From an uncultured Planctomycetaceae bacterium (lineage in GTDB: Bacteria; Planctomycetota; Planctomycetia; Planctomycetales; Planctomycetaceae): DNA of 64,000 nucleotides. How positions within the stretch are numbered: the first letter of the stretch is position 1; each line of letters opens with the position of its first letter. The stretch covers positions 37,110 through 101,109 of the forward strand of contig CAIOKE010000251.1 in NCBI GenBank assembly GCA_903858815.1, written 5' to 3'. The notes beneath the pieces were generated by a model. The model searched no databases and was not told where the DNA came from. It worked only from the letters and a program-made list of their open reading frames with translations. Shown one piece after another: positions 36,016 to 44,660 of this stretch. Made by a program: the position numbers and the translations under genes.

Positions 36016-36049
36016 CACTGTCACGCAGGGTTCCGCAGGAACATGCCTC

Positions 36050-37333
36050 ATGAGAATCTGCATCATTACGGCCGGCGGTGCCGGCATGTTCTGCGGATCC
36101 TGTATGCAGGACAACACACTCGCCAGATCACTCCGCATGGCTGGCGCTGATGCCGTCCTGCTGCCCACGTATACTCCCATTCGAGTCGATGAAGAGAATG
36201 CCAGCTCGGGGCAGGTCTTCATGGGTGGTATCAATGTCTACCTCGATTCCAGACTGCCCGGCTGGAGATGGCTGCCAGACTGGTGCCGCTCATGGCTGGA
36301 TCGGCCCCAGGTTGTCTCCTTCCTGTCCCAGTTCAGCAGCAGCACCTCGGCCGCTCAGCTGGGACCGCTGACTGTCGATCTGCTGACCGGCACCTCAGGG
36401 CCGCAACGACGGGAAATCACCGAACTTGTCAAATACCTCGCCACAGAACTCCGCCCCGATGTCATCCTGCTCAGCAATGCCCTGATCTCCGGACTCATCC
36501 CCGAATTGCGCAAACACTGGCACGGACAACTGGCCTGCCTGCTGCAGGGCGACGACATCTTTCTCAAAGATCTGCCCGCCCCCTGGCAGGCTCAGGCCAC
36601 GCAACTGATGACCGAAAACTGTCGCACTGTCGATCTGTTCCTCACACACAGCAGTTACTACAGCGATTTCATGAGTCATCTGCTGCAACTGCCTCACGAC
36701 AGATTTCGCACCATCCCCCTCACCCTCCAACCGGCTCCATCCTCTGCTCACACAGCGCCACCGCACACCAACACCGCCAGCACTCCCCTGCACATCGGAT
36801 ACTTTGCCCGTATCTGCCCTGAAAAAGGTGCCTTCCGGTTTCTCGAAGCCGCCGCAGAACTGCTGCCGACAGACCCCGCTCTGCGGATGTCCATCGGTGG
36901 TTTCCTGCCAGCACTGCACAGGAAACGCTTTCGGCAACAGTTGCAAACCGCCGCACGCGGCTGCGAAGATCGACTGCAATGGCTGGGCAGCCCCGAAACT
37001 CGCGAAGAAAAATTCCGCCTGCTGGCTACCTTCGACTGGCTCTGCGTACCTACCGAATACCGAGAACCCAAAGGACTGTACGTCCTTGAAGCCGCACTGC
37101 TGGGAATCCCGTCACTGCTGCCGTCTCACGGAGCCTTCCCGGAACGCATCCATCTGCTGCAGGATGGTCAGCTCTTTGAACCCTCGGAATCACTGGCCGC
37201 TGCGATCCGCCGGTTGCCCCGCTCACGCACCACCCAACAGCGTCAGAATCTGGCCCAACGCTGCCTCGACACCAGCGGTATGCAGCAGGCCGGCAAGGCC
37301 GTTCTGCGGATACTCACGCCAACAGATTCCTGA
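36050..37333 (+). CDS. Glycosyltransferase family 4 protein
   Basis: A 427-residue cytosolic GT-B glycosyltransferase. The N-terminus MRICIITAGGAGMFCGSCMQDN matches a planctomycete-rich GT4 subgroup (GAGGMYCGSC type). The C-terminal donor-binding half has IGYFARICPEKGAFRFLEAA and a conserved EPKGLYVLEAALLGIPSLLPSHGAFPE, the E-x7-E signature of retaining GT4 enzymes. The donor sugar and acceptor are unknown. The start was set by the family N-terminus (ATG 36050; an out-of-frame ATG lies at 36043). It follows the unknown protein by 34 bases. Confidence 0.88.
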   Translation: MRICIITAGGAGMFCGSCMQDNTLARSLRMAGADAVLLPTYTPIRVDEENASSGQVFMGGINVYLDSRLPGWRWLPDWCRSWLDRPQVVSFLSQFSSSTSAAQLGPLTVDLLTGTSGPQRREITELVKYLATELRPDVILLSNALISGLIPELRKHWHGQLACLLQGDDIFLKDLPAPWQAQATQLMTENCRTVDLFLTHSSYYSDFMSHLLQLPHDRFRTIPLTLQPAPSSAHTAPPHTNTASTPLHIGYFARICPEKGAFRFLEAAAELLPTDPALRMSIGGFLPALHRKRFRQQLQTAARGCEDRLQWLGSPETREEKFRLLATFDWLCVPTEYREPKGLYVLEAALLGIPSLLPSHGAFPERIHLLQDGQLFEPSESLAAAIRRLPRSRTTQQRQNLAQRCLDTSGMQQAGKAVLRILTPTDS

Positions 37334-37470
37334 TCCTCCCTCCGTCCACCATTTGCAACATCTCCCCAAAAACGGCAGATTCAGCCGAAAAGTGGGCCCA
37401 AAACTGCCCCTCCAACAGCAAAACTCTGAGTTTCCCGACCTTTGTCCCCCCTGAATTCCCCGCCACACTG

Positions 37471-37500
37471 TTGCGAATCACCACACTTCCTCGATATAAA
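37471..37500 (+). promoter_or_regulatory. Candidate sigma-70-like promoter
   Basis: TTGCGA (37471-37476) and TATAAA (37495-37500) separated by 18 bases, reading toward the small charged protein at 37580 with about 70 bases of leader. This is the best promoter-like match I saw in the window. It is suggested by eye only. Confidence 0.4.
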
Positions 37501-37579
37501 ATTCATCTGTGCCCTGTTCTCAACAGTGGTGATGTCAGTCCGTAACCAATGAAAGGGTGATTGCAGTTCGAGTGCTCTC

Positions 37580-37774
37580 ATGCGAAACGACTTTTCCTTT
37601 CCAGACGATGGCCGCAACCGCATTGAAAAATCCGGTGTGCGGAAGGACCGCCGCAAAAAAGACAATCGCCCCATGGAAGACGACGACGGAACGCGCCGTG
37701 GTGCGGGTCAGAAAGATCGTCGACAGACCAAAAACTACCGCGATCTGCTCTACGGCGAAGATGACGACGAATAG
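37580..37774 (+). CDS. Small, highly charged protein of unknown function
   Basis: A 64-residue protein rich in Asp, Glu, Lys and Arg, with a basic middle and an acidic end (LLYGEDDDE). It has no signal peptide or hydrophobic helix and is likely intrinsically disordered and cytosolic. It has a promoter-like sequence upstream and its own start, and it does not overlap other genes. The acidic/basic blocks resemble small nucleic-acid- or ribosome-associated proteins, but no family is recognised. The frame could be spurious, since it is short. Confidence 0.5.
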   Translation: MRNDFSFPDDGRNRIEKSGVRKDRRKKDNRPMEDDDGTRRGAGQKDRRQTKNYRDLLYGEDDDE

Positions 37775-37868
37775 GCCATCGCCCCGCCACTGACCTTCTG
37801 ATTGATGCATCGCGGCTGCACTTCGATCGGCGCGTGACCGCTGGCGGTGTTGCCGCACCGACACCTCT

Positions 37869-37889
37869 CTGCTGCCGTCAGGGCAGCAG
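37869..37889. terminator. Perfect 8-bp hairpin between convergent genes
   Basis: CTGCTGCC (37869-37876) pairs with GGCAGCAG (37882-37889) around a 5-base loop, in the gap between the small charged protein gene and the converging cytochrome-WD40 gene. There is no T-run on either side, so it may be a factor-dependent or bidirectional terminator, or merely a hairpin. Confidence 0.3.
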
Positions 37890-37936
37890 CACGCTTCCGC
37901 GATGCAGGTCCGCCACCGCAGACCCGCTCTCACGGG

Positions 37937-39370
37937 CTACTTCGCAGCCGTAGCCGAAGTCAGCGGTGCCGCCGAAAACTCGGCTTCCTGCTGGCCGCTT
38001 GTCGCATTGTACAGCCTGACAATTCCATCAAATCCCGCTACTGCCACCTGCGCCTCGTCAGCACGCATGCTGACCGCAAACACCGGGCTTGTAATCCCCG
38101 GCAGATCCACAACCTTGTTCGGATCCGCGACCGTGTACACTCGCGCTGCACCACTCACCGCACCGCTTGAACCCGCTACAAACAATGCACCAGACTTTGA
38201 AATGTCCAGATCCGTCACACGACCGTCAAAACGACGATACGCCCGGATCAGGTTGAAATCGTCACCAATCTGACGCGCCTGCTCGCGAAAAATCTTATAC
38301 AGACGAGGCTCTCCGTCGGCACCACCCGCCAGCACTTCTTCTGCCGCCGGCATCCGCTGCACATCCGCCAGACCGCCCTTCAGCGCCCCCGGAGTAATAC
38401 TGGTGATGTTGTCCACAAACTGACCGTTCGAAACAATCGACAGCTTCATCGAACGATCACGACTGACACTGATCACATGGTCGCTCTTCAGCGAAAATGT
38501 GGTCCCCAGAACCCAGTCAGCGTGAGCATCCATGCGCATCTGCTGCTCACCACTCTCCACACGAATCACTCGCAGACGATTGTCCGCCCCACCCACGGAA
38601 ACCAGAGTTCCATCATCGCTGAATGCCACACCAAACAATGAATCCGTTCCGATCGTCAGTGAATGCAGCAAACGCCCTTCAGCCACGTTCCACAACTGCA
38701 GCTCACCAAATAATGCCGGAGTTCCTCCGGCAACCGCCAGCACCTGTCCATTCGGGGAAAATGCCACAGACTCAATCCGCTGAGCACGCCCGATCAGACG
38801 CCGCGGCGGGGCGCTGCCATCCAGAGTATGCAACAGAACCTCGTGATACCCCGTCACCGCCAGCAACCGGTTGTCCGGAGAATAATCGAGGGATGTCACC
38901 AGCGGCGATCGAGTATACACGGGCGGGTTCTCAGCAGAAACCACCTTTTCCACTGCTGCCGGGGTATCGTCCACACACCCCTGCTCAATCCACGTCCGCA
39001 GAGTCAGAACCTGCTCGGCCTTCAGCGGAGTCCCATTGAGCGGCATCGACGGATCCTCGCCCGAAACATTGCCAATCAATGTGCCCTCATCCGGCTTGCC
39101 CGCAACCATGGCCGCACCAGCAACACCACCCTTCAACAGGTCAGCCACCGAGGTGACCGACAAACCACCCTCACGCTTGCCCGCAAAATGACAGCCCGAA
39201 CAATTCCGCTGCAGAATGGGACGCACCGAGCGATAATAACTGACCGGAGCGACAGGCTTGCTGTCCGTAGCCTGCTGAGCATGAACAGACTCAGCATTCA
39301 GCACACCAAACACAGAAATACCAGCGACGACCAACAGATTACGCAGGACTGAAGCGGCTGGATTCAACAT
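37937..39370 (-). CDS. c-type cytochrome fused to WD40 repeats (planctomycete type)
   Basis: A 477-residue exported protein. The signal peptide is about 1-31 (VHA-QQA). A cytochrome C domain has C57-x-x-C60-H61 (ILQRNCSGCHFAGKREGG) and a MPLNGTPLKAEQVLTLRTWIEQG end. From about 140 onward, five or more WD40-like repeats carry FSPNG, FSDDG and SRD. This architecture is frequent in planctomycetes, normally beside DUF1549/DUF1553 or bacterial Ig genes; here none adjoins. The role is presumed periplasmic redox or scaffold function. I chose the ATG at 39370 for the signal peptide; the frame is open to 39730 but overlaps the next gene. Confidence 0.9.
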   Translation of the reverse strand: MLNPAASVLRNLLVVAGISVFGVLNAESVHAQQATDSKPVAPVSYYRSVRPILQRNCSGCHFAGKREGGLSVTSVADLLKGGVAGAAMVAGKPDEGTLIGNVSGEDPSMPLNGTPLKAEQVLTLRTWIEQGCVDDTPAAVEKVVSAENPPVYTRSPLVTSLDYSPDNRLLAVTGYHEVLLHTLDGSAPPRRLIGRAQRIESVAFSPNGQVLAVAGGTPALFGELQLWNVAEGRLLHSLTIGTDSLFGVAFSDDGTLVSVGGADNRLRVIRVESGEQQMRMDAHADWVLGTTFSLKSDHVISVSRDRSMKLSIVSNGQFVDNITSITPGALKGGLADVQRMPAAEEVLAGGADGEPRLYKIFREQARQIGDDFNLIRAYRRFDGRVTDLDISKSGALFVAGSSGAVSGAARVYTVADPNKVVDLPGITSPVFAVSMRADEAQVAVAGFDGIVRLYNATSGQQEAEFSAAPLTSATAAK

Positions 39371-39471
39371 GGCAGGGTTTCTCAACAGGCGGGTGGGAAC
39401 TGAAACACTCCACCTGTTGTACTCGCCATGGGCTGAAAACGCAAAAGAAACCCACCCGTAACAGGCACAGT

Positions 39472-42078
39472 TTACTTCGCCGACGGCTTTTTCCCCGCAC
39501 GATCCGCCAGTCCCTGTGACAGTCCGTACAGCAGACAAATCTGCTCCAGACTGCCAATCTTTTTTCCTGCAACCCAAGTCAACAGATCCTGCTCCCGCCC
39601 ACCGTCCGCCATCGTCCGGCCAGCGACCTGCCACGTCTCCTCCCGCCATAATCCGTTCTGCAGCTTTAGAATGCCCTCCAGAGCCTGCAAAAACTGCCCC
39701 TGCTGCACCAGCCAGCGAGTCCTCTCGCACAGCATCGCCAGTCGCATTCCCGAAGCCTCATCAAAGCCCGCCTCCGCATTGAAATACACATTGCTCCACG
39801 TATCCGCACTGCTCTGCAAGGGCAACGCACTCGAACGTCCCAGACCCCACACCTGAGGGGCAATCATACCTGCACGGGGAGCCAGCTGCTGTGACTCCAG
39901 CACTTTACTGTCCGCCAGAACCTCAAGCTCTGCCGGTTCCTGCAATCCCCCCTCGGCCTGCAGACCCGCCACATACAGCACGTTGCGTATCGCATCCAGC
40001 TGCACCTCCGCCATCACCGGCGGCGCTGATTCCAGATACCCCAGCACTGCGTCCCGTCCACCTGCATGCATCAGACGAGCCAGCAGCAGCAACTGCGTTG
40101 CACGGCGATCTTCCGCAGCTGTCGACAACAGCCGCACACGTGACTCAAGGTTTCTCATCAAGCCTTCCAGCTTCTGCTCGTTCTTCTCCCGAGCCGCCTC
40201 AGAAAGCTCCTCCTGAACTGCTGCCCGATCCTGAACCAAACGCAGCATCAACAGACGTAACTCCGCCGTTGGCGGTGCAACCGATCCCAGAAACTCGCTG
40301 CTGCGCGCCAGCAACGGTCCTGCTGCGGCACTTCGGCCCGTCAGAACTAAACCCCGCGCGATCTCGGCAGCCGCCAGCCCCCAGGGCATCGTCGCTGCCG
40401 GTGTCACCGGACCCCGCTGCGCTAACTCACTCAATCCCGGCATCACTGACGGCACCGCCGCAGCTTCCATCGACAAACGCTGCACACAGGCATCCACTGT
40501 CGCTGCATCGCCAGCCGCACCAGCCAGTGCTGCTCGCACACGCAGTGCCAGGCCCGGCACCGTAATCCCGTCTGCAGCACTCATCAGTACACCAGCCGCA
40601 GCTGCACCCGTCTTCCGCGCTCCAGCCGCATCAGCTGCCGCCACCAGTGCATCAGCTGCCACTCGCGCATCACTGCCGGCAGCTGCCCAGCCCGCGACTT
40701 CCTGCCAGCTGCCCTGCAACCCCAGTACCGCCGCCACCGCCACATGCAACGGATCACTCCACAGATAAGACTCCGCAGAGTACGGCGCCGTCAGACCCAG
40801 ATCCCGATAATTCGATGAAACGAATAGCCACGCCACACTCACTACCGAATCAAGATTGTCCGGAATCGTACGGTCCAGCTGTCGAGTCGCCAGCAGCTGC
40901 TGCGCCTCCTGCTGACGACCCTCCTGAACCAGCATCGCCGCAAAAGCCAGACACACTTCCGTCGCCGCTCGACCAGTTCGCGGTAATGTCTTACCCGTTA
41001 TCTCAGACTCACACGCAGCAAACGCTGCCTTCGACGCCACTGCGTCACCCGCCGCACGCGATCGCCAGTACTGCGCAGCCTGCGGGATCACTCGGTAAAA
41101 GGACCGCGATCGATCCACCACAAGCAACTGACTTAACTCAGTCGCCGCCTCCTTCGAATTCCCCAGACGCAGCCAGATATCACCCGTCATCCGCCGCGCT
41201 AACGGCTTGTCTCGAAGCTCCTGACGGGCTAACACCGTCATCCGCTTCACCTGCTCCTCCACGGCGACCACCGGAGTTGACCTCGCACTGGCTTCCACCG
41301 CAGCAGCCGCTGCAGCTGCTTTCGCCTTCGCTTCCGCTTCCTCCGCCGCTGCCAACTCCTCAAAACTACTCAGATCCCGCGGAGTCTGCAGTGCGGTCGT
41401 GTCAGGCTTCTTCGTCAGCAAGGGTAAAACAATCGCCGTTAAACCCAGCAACACCGCCCCACCAATCCCGTAAATCAGCAGCGGATTCCGCTTCCGCGGA
41501 GCAGATGCTTCGGCCGCTCGCCGTATCGCCTCCGCCTCGTCAGCCAGTCGCGTCGGACGTCGCTCCGCCTTCTGTTCCGCAGGATCCTCGGCCGTAAAAA
41601 TCGGCACCATACACTTGACGTTCGCGCACTTCACCGGCTTGCCCAGCGCCGCCTTCGGGACAAAACCCACCTGCTCGCACATCGGACAGACAACCTTCTG
41701 CAGCCGGCCCTTCTCGGGCTTCAAAGCCGCTGCGATCGCCTGACTGGCACCACCACCACCGATCCCAAACGGATCGTCCTCGTCCACCACCATCCGGTTA
41801 CCGGGCTTGCCTGCTGCACCAGATCCCGCCCCCGCCCCAGACTTGCTCCCCGCTCCCGCCCCCGTACTACCTCCCGCAGCAGAACTCACACTCGGCTTTG
41901 CCGCCGGCGGATCAGGCTGACGACGCGCACCCGGACGATTCACACCCGGACGCTGCTGCGGCTGCGGAGTATTCCGGGCGCCACGCGAACCGTCCATCGC
42001 CGCTCCGCAAAATGGACAATCCACCGCATCGTCGTCCAGAACTGACTGCCCACAGGAAGGACACGTTGGCAGAGCCAT
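39472..42078 (-). CDS. Zinc-ribbon, single-helix membrane protein with long Ala-rich helical region
   Basis: An 868-residue protein. An N-terminal zinc ribbon with paired CPSCG and CPFCG (about 6-28) leads to a Pro/Gly/Ala-rich linker, then a second Cys set (CPMCEQVGF and CANVKCMVPIF). One transmembrane helix lies near 206-226 (LLIYGIGGAVLLGLTAIVLPLL). The remainder (about 240-868) is strongly Ala/Leu-rich and helical, with tetratricopeptide-like character (AATELSQLL, ALEGILKLQNG). The ribbon is predicted to lie in the cytosol and the helical part outside. I do not recognise a specific family. The start ATG 42078 has GGAGAAGCGAG ahead. It precedes the cytochrome-WD40 gene by 101 bases on the same strand. 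Confidence 0.75.
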   Translation of the reverse strand: MALPTCPSCGQSVLDDDAVDCPFCGAAMDGSRGARNTPQPQQRPGVNRPGARRQPDPPAAKPSVSSAAGGSTGAGAGSKSGAGAGSGAAGKPGNRMVVDEDDPFGIGGGGASQAIAAALKPEKGRLQKVVCPMCEQVGFVPKAALGKPVKCANVKCMVPIFTAEDPAEQKAERRPTRLADEAEAIRRAAEASAPRKRNPLLIYGIGGAVLLGLTAIVLPLLTKKPDTTALQTPRDLSSFEELAAAEEAEAKAKAAAAAAAVEASARSTPVVAVEEQVKRMTVLARQELRDKPLARRMTGDIWLRLGNSKEAATELSQLLVVDRSRSFYRVIPQAAQYWRSRAAGDAVASKAAFAACESEITGKTLPRTGRAATEVCLAFAAMLVQEGRQQEAQQLLATRQLDRTIPDNLDSVVSVAWLFVSSNYRDLGLTAPYSAESYLWSDPLHVAVAAVLGLQGSWQEVAGWAAAGSDARVAADALVAAADAAGARKTGAAAAGVLMSAADGITVPGLALRVRAALAGAAGDAATVDACVQRLSMEAAAVPSVMPGLSELAQRGPVTPAATMPWGLAAAEIARGLVLTGRSAAAGPLLARSSEFLGSVAPPTAELRLLMLRLVQDRAAVQEELSEAAREKNEQKLEGLMRNLESRVRLLSTAAEDRRATQLLLLARLMHAGGRDAVLGYLESAPPVMAEVQLDAIRNVLYVAGLQAEGGLQEPAELEVLADSKVLESQQLAPRAGMIAPQVWGLGRSSALPLQSSADTWSNVYFNAEAGFDEASGMRLAMLCERTRWLVQQGQFLQALEGILKLQNGLWREETWQVAGRTMADGGREQDLLTWVAGKKIGSLEQICLLYGLSQGLADRAGKKPSAK

Positions 42079-42240
42079 CTCGCTTCTCCACAGTCGCCAG
42101 CCGTCGCACCAGGACAGGTCGCAGACCACCAGCCACTCATAATTCAGGTTTTGTCGGGTGTCACTAGTCTATGTCAGAAACGCAGAATGGGCGAGTCGCA
42201 CCGTGGGAATACGCCAGGAATGACGCACTTCCACCGACCG

Positions 42241-42253
42241 CCCCCCCCCCCCC
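42241..42253. repeat. 13-base C homopolymer
   Basis: Thirteen consecutive C on the + strand (G on the minus strand) between a terminator and the zinc-ribbon gene, 163 bases upstream of that gene's start. Such runs slip during replication. It lies outside any coding frame. Confidence 0.9.
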
Positions 42254-42258
42254 GAAAC

Positions 42259-42290
42259 AAAAAAAGGGGAATCCGAATTTCGGATTCCCC
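42259..42290 (-). terminator. Intrinsic terminator of the lipoprotein gene
   Basis: A perfect inverted repeat, GGGGAATCCGAA at 42266-42277 and its complement at 42279-42290, is followed in the minus-strand direction by seven T (42265-42259). It lies 36 bases after the stop of the lipoprotein gene at 42326. This is the clearest intrinsic terminator in the window. Confidence 0.85.
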
Positions 42291-42325
42291 TGGAAGACTC
42301 TGACCACAGCTCGGCCCTCAGGCCA

Positions 42326-42901
42326 TCACTGCATCGCCGGACCCGCACAGCGAATCAGGTGGTCCTTGTCAATGTAGACGACTTCCTGAGACTGATCCGT
42401 GTGAGTGAAAGGTACCGGCCAGTAAGCTCGCACCGTCTTGTCATAGTAAATCGTGCACTTGTAGTGGCAGTGATGCAGACGAGCAGGCCCGACCAGCGGA
42501 TACACCTTGCAGTCATCCAGTCGATCCACCAGCGGTTCCACAACAATTCGCACATTGTTGATTTGAGTTTCCTGGAAGAAGGCGAATCCACCAGCCGGAT
42601 CACTCGGCATGGCTCGCATCACCTGGTCTTCGCTCGGTGGGTCCACGCAGAACACGTCGCCCTCAACCGGATCCAGTACTGGAACGCGATTGTAACGCTC
42701 GTCTTCATGCAGTTTGTCTTCAATCAACTGACTCTGATAGGCCGGTACCGGCACCGCAGGCAGCGTCTTGAAGAATCGCATGTATGTCCACAGCACACTG
42801 ACGAAGCCACCCGTCAGCGTGCAACCGCTGTTCGAGAGGAGCAACAGGCAGATTGTCGTCAGCACGACCCCGCGCCGCAGATGCCTGCCAAAGGTTCGCA
42901 T
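42326..42901 (-). CDS. Putative lipoprotein
   Basis: A 191-residue protein with a lipoprotein signal: basic start (MRTFGRHLRRG), hydrophobic segment and lipobox LSNSGC at about 22-27. The mature part contains a hydrophobic-aromatic stretch followed by charged sequence and a Cys/His-rich end (DDCKVYPL, HHCHYKCTIYY, CAGP). I chose the ATG at 42901 because AGGAAA lies eight bases upstream and the signal is of ideal length; ATG 42937 would add 12 residues. It ends in a strong terminator. The product seems conserved-looking but I do not recognise the family. It is likely anchored in a membrane. Confidence 0.75.
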   Translation of the reverse strand: MRTFGRHLRRGVVLTTICLLLLSNSGCTLTGGFVSVLWTYMRFFKTLPAVPVPAYQSQLIEDKLHEDERYNRVPVLDPVEGDVFCVDPPSEDQVMRAMPSDPAGGFAFFQETQINNVRIVVEPLVDRLDDCKVYPLVGPARLHHCHYKCTIYYDKTVRAYWPVPFTHTDQSQEVVYIDKDHLIRCAGPAMQ

Positions 42902-43283
42902 GGTCGTGTTTCCTGATGAAACGTTTGAACTTGCCATGAGTCCTGATCCTCGCCGCTCAGCCGGAAACCTGCGGCAGTCTCTGTCGTAATCCCCAAAACA
43001 CCCGCTGAGAACCTCAGCGTCCTTCCTGATATCGAACCCGCATTTCCCTTGACTTGTGAAAATATTTGGATTTTGCGGGCAGGAACGCCAGAATCGATTG
43101 GGCCGGTCGTACCGGTCGCCCGAATTTCACCGTTCCTGAGGGAAATTCTCGGCCAGCAATGACCGCCGCCACACTCTCTCAGGCCGGATTTCCCCCGGAA
43201 ATCACGGGGAACGATGCCGTCAACACACAGCCCGGCAAGGGACCGGCAGTTCCCGCCGATCCACCCCACCAACCGTCTCGCGA
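42902..43283. other. Intergenic region upstream of the lipoprotein gene
   Basis: About 380 bases with no credible gene. It contains the hairpin at 43003-43019 and an A/T-rich patch near 43050-43075 (TTGACT and AATATTTGGATTTT on the + strand, with no + strand gene downstream). The lipoprotein promoter should be here, but no clear minus-strand boxes were found. Confidence 0.35.
43003..43019 (-). terminator. Perfect hairpin upstream of the lipoprotein gene
   Basis: CGCTGAG (43003-43009) and CTCAGCG (43013-43019) flank a 3-base loop. On the minus strand it is followed by GGTGTTTTGG. It may end transcription from the upstream membrane-protein gene, or lie in the leader of the lipoprotein mRNA. 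Confidence 0.35.
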
Positions 43284-43724
43284 TCAACCCGCAGCGGACA
43301 TGGCACGCAGGCCCTGCAGAAATACCACCGCAGTTGCCAGCACCCCGACGAAAAACGAAAGCGCCAGACCCACCACCGCCAGCGACCGCGGTTCACGACG
43401 CAGACCGTAAAACAAATTCACAAACAGCGAAATACCCGTCAACAACAGACTGCCACACAACAACAATGCAATCAGCCACGCAAGTGGCGAGTTCCCGTCC
43501 AGCGACTTCGACCGCCCGGACGACTCCAGCCACCACACCAGCAGCAACCACACCCCATGCCCCAGCAACTGTGCCACACTCAGACCAAAACCCACCAGCG
43601 CAGCACGATTTCTCCGCAGCTGCACCAGCAACGGTTCATCCTCGGTGTCCACAAAACGCACCGGCGGAGCCGCGTCCACATCCAGCCTCGGACGACGACC
43701 CGCCCCCTTGCCACGCTTCCCCAC
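43284..43724 (-). CDS. Small multi-spanning membrane protein
   Basis: A 146-residue protein. A basic N-terminus (MGKRGKGAGRRPRLD) and a cytosolic stretch lead to three hydrophobic segments (about 44-66, 83-106 and 113-138). I do not recognise a family; it resembles small planctomycete membrane proteins with a charged head. It starts with GTG directly after the stop of the RidA-family gene (TGA then GTG), so the two are likely translated from one message. The strong basic head suggests the N-terminus is inside. Confidence 0.65.
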   Translation of the reverse strand: MGKRGKGAGRRPRLDVDAAPPVRFVDTEDEPLLVQLRRNRAALVGFGLSVAQLLGHGVWLLLVWWLESSGRSKSLDGNSPLAWLIALLLCGSLLLTGISLFVNLFYGLRREPRSLAVVGLALSFFVGVLATAVVFLQGLRAMSAAG

Positions 43725-44168
43725 TCAACCCGCCCCGATTTCAAAAATCGCTTCCACTTCCACGGCTGCACCCGTCGGCAAGGCCGCAAACCCGAGGGCA
43801 CTGCGAGCATGGAAACCGGCACCCTCACGACCAAAAATCTGATGCAGCATGTCGCTGCAGCCATTGATCACCAGATGCTGCTCGACAAAATCCGGCGCCG
43901 AATACACACAGCCCAGCACCTTCAACACACGCAGATCATTTAACGTGCCATGCGCATTAAAGACCGATCGCAGAATCTTGCGACAGCACTCCTGGGCTGC
44001 AGCATAGCCCTGCTCCACAGTCATCCCTTTGCCCAGAACTCCCTTCAGATCACTCACATGCCCCGATGTGATCAGCAGGTTCCCGGTACGCACACACATG
44101 TTCAGATAACCCGCCGGCTGAGGTTCAAAACAGACACCCAGCTCGCGCGCCCTGTCATTTGCAGTCAT
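43725..44168 (-). CDS. RidA/YjgF family protein
   Basis: A 147-residue protein of the RidA superfamily. Known members trimerise, and the archetype deaminates reactive enamine/imine intermediates. It shows NMCVRTGNLLITSGHV (about 23-38), VLKVLGCVYSAPDFVEQH and the C-terminal HARSALGFAALPTGAAVEVEAIFEI. The last contains the conserved Arg of the active site and the LP-VE pattern. Length is slightly above RidA itself (128), matching the UK114-like subgroup of 150-residue members. It is followed immediately by the membrane protein gene and is divergent from slyX. Confidence 0.92.
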   Translation of the reverse strand: MTANDRARELGVCFEPQPAGYLNMCVRTGNLLITSGHVSDLKGVLGKGMTVEQGYAAAQECCRKILRSVFNAHGTLNDLRVLKVLGCVYSAPDFVEQHLVINGCSDMLHQIFGREGAGFHARSALGFAALPTGAAVEVEAIFEIGAG

Positions 44169-44379
44169 TTGGTTGAGTTTCTTCGTGAGACCTGAGAAAA
44201 CACCGCTGGCCGACTTCTGAGGAACCAGACCCGTCTGTTAGTTTTAGGACGACTGACGATGTCCCGCAAGCAACTCCGCCTCCCAGGTCACCTCGTTGCC
44301 GACCGTGAAACTCCGTCCCACACCCAGGTCCATCCTCCCAGACGCACTCAGGTCACCACTTCCCAAAGATCCGGCTCAC

Positions 44380-44616
44380 ATGGAAACCCACAACCGGAAC
44401 CAGGATGCCACAGCAGAACAACGGTTGCAGGCCATCGAGGCGGCTATCGCTTTTCTGCAGCACGACGTCGATTCCCTCAACCAGTCCATCCTGACGACTC
44501 TCCGCCGACTTCAGGAATTCGACGAAAGATTCACGCGAATTGAACACGAACTGATTACTGCTCAGCAGCAACCCGAACGGCGGGATCCGACGGCCGAACG
44601 CCCGCCGCATTACTGA
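44380..44616 (+). CDS. slyX: SlyX-like protein
   Basis: A 78-residue protein that fits SlyX in length, heptad coiled-coil pattern (RLQAIEAAIAFLQHDVDSLNQSILTTLRRLQEFDERF, about 15-51) and the characteristic C-terminal PPHY. SlyX proteins have no established function. The ATG at 44380 was chosen because the coiled coil begins soon after; the frame continues upstream without SlyX-like features. It is 44 bases before the phosphoesterase gene and may share its transcript. Confidence 0.8.
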   Translation: METHNRNQDATAEQRLQAIEAAIAFLQHDVDSLNQSILTTLRRLQEFDERFTRIEHELITAQQQPERRDPTAERPPHY

Positions 44617-44660
44617 AACTTTCTCACTAATCGTCCTGCATTCACTCCGGAACTCTCCTC

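Noticed and set aside
40647..41597. 316-residue Pro/Ser-rich plus-strand frame
   Set aside because: It is antisense to the zinc-ribbon protein gene, whose Ala codons read as Pro-, Ser- and Arg-rich frames on the other strand.
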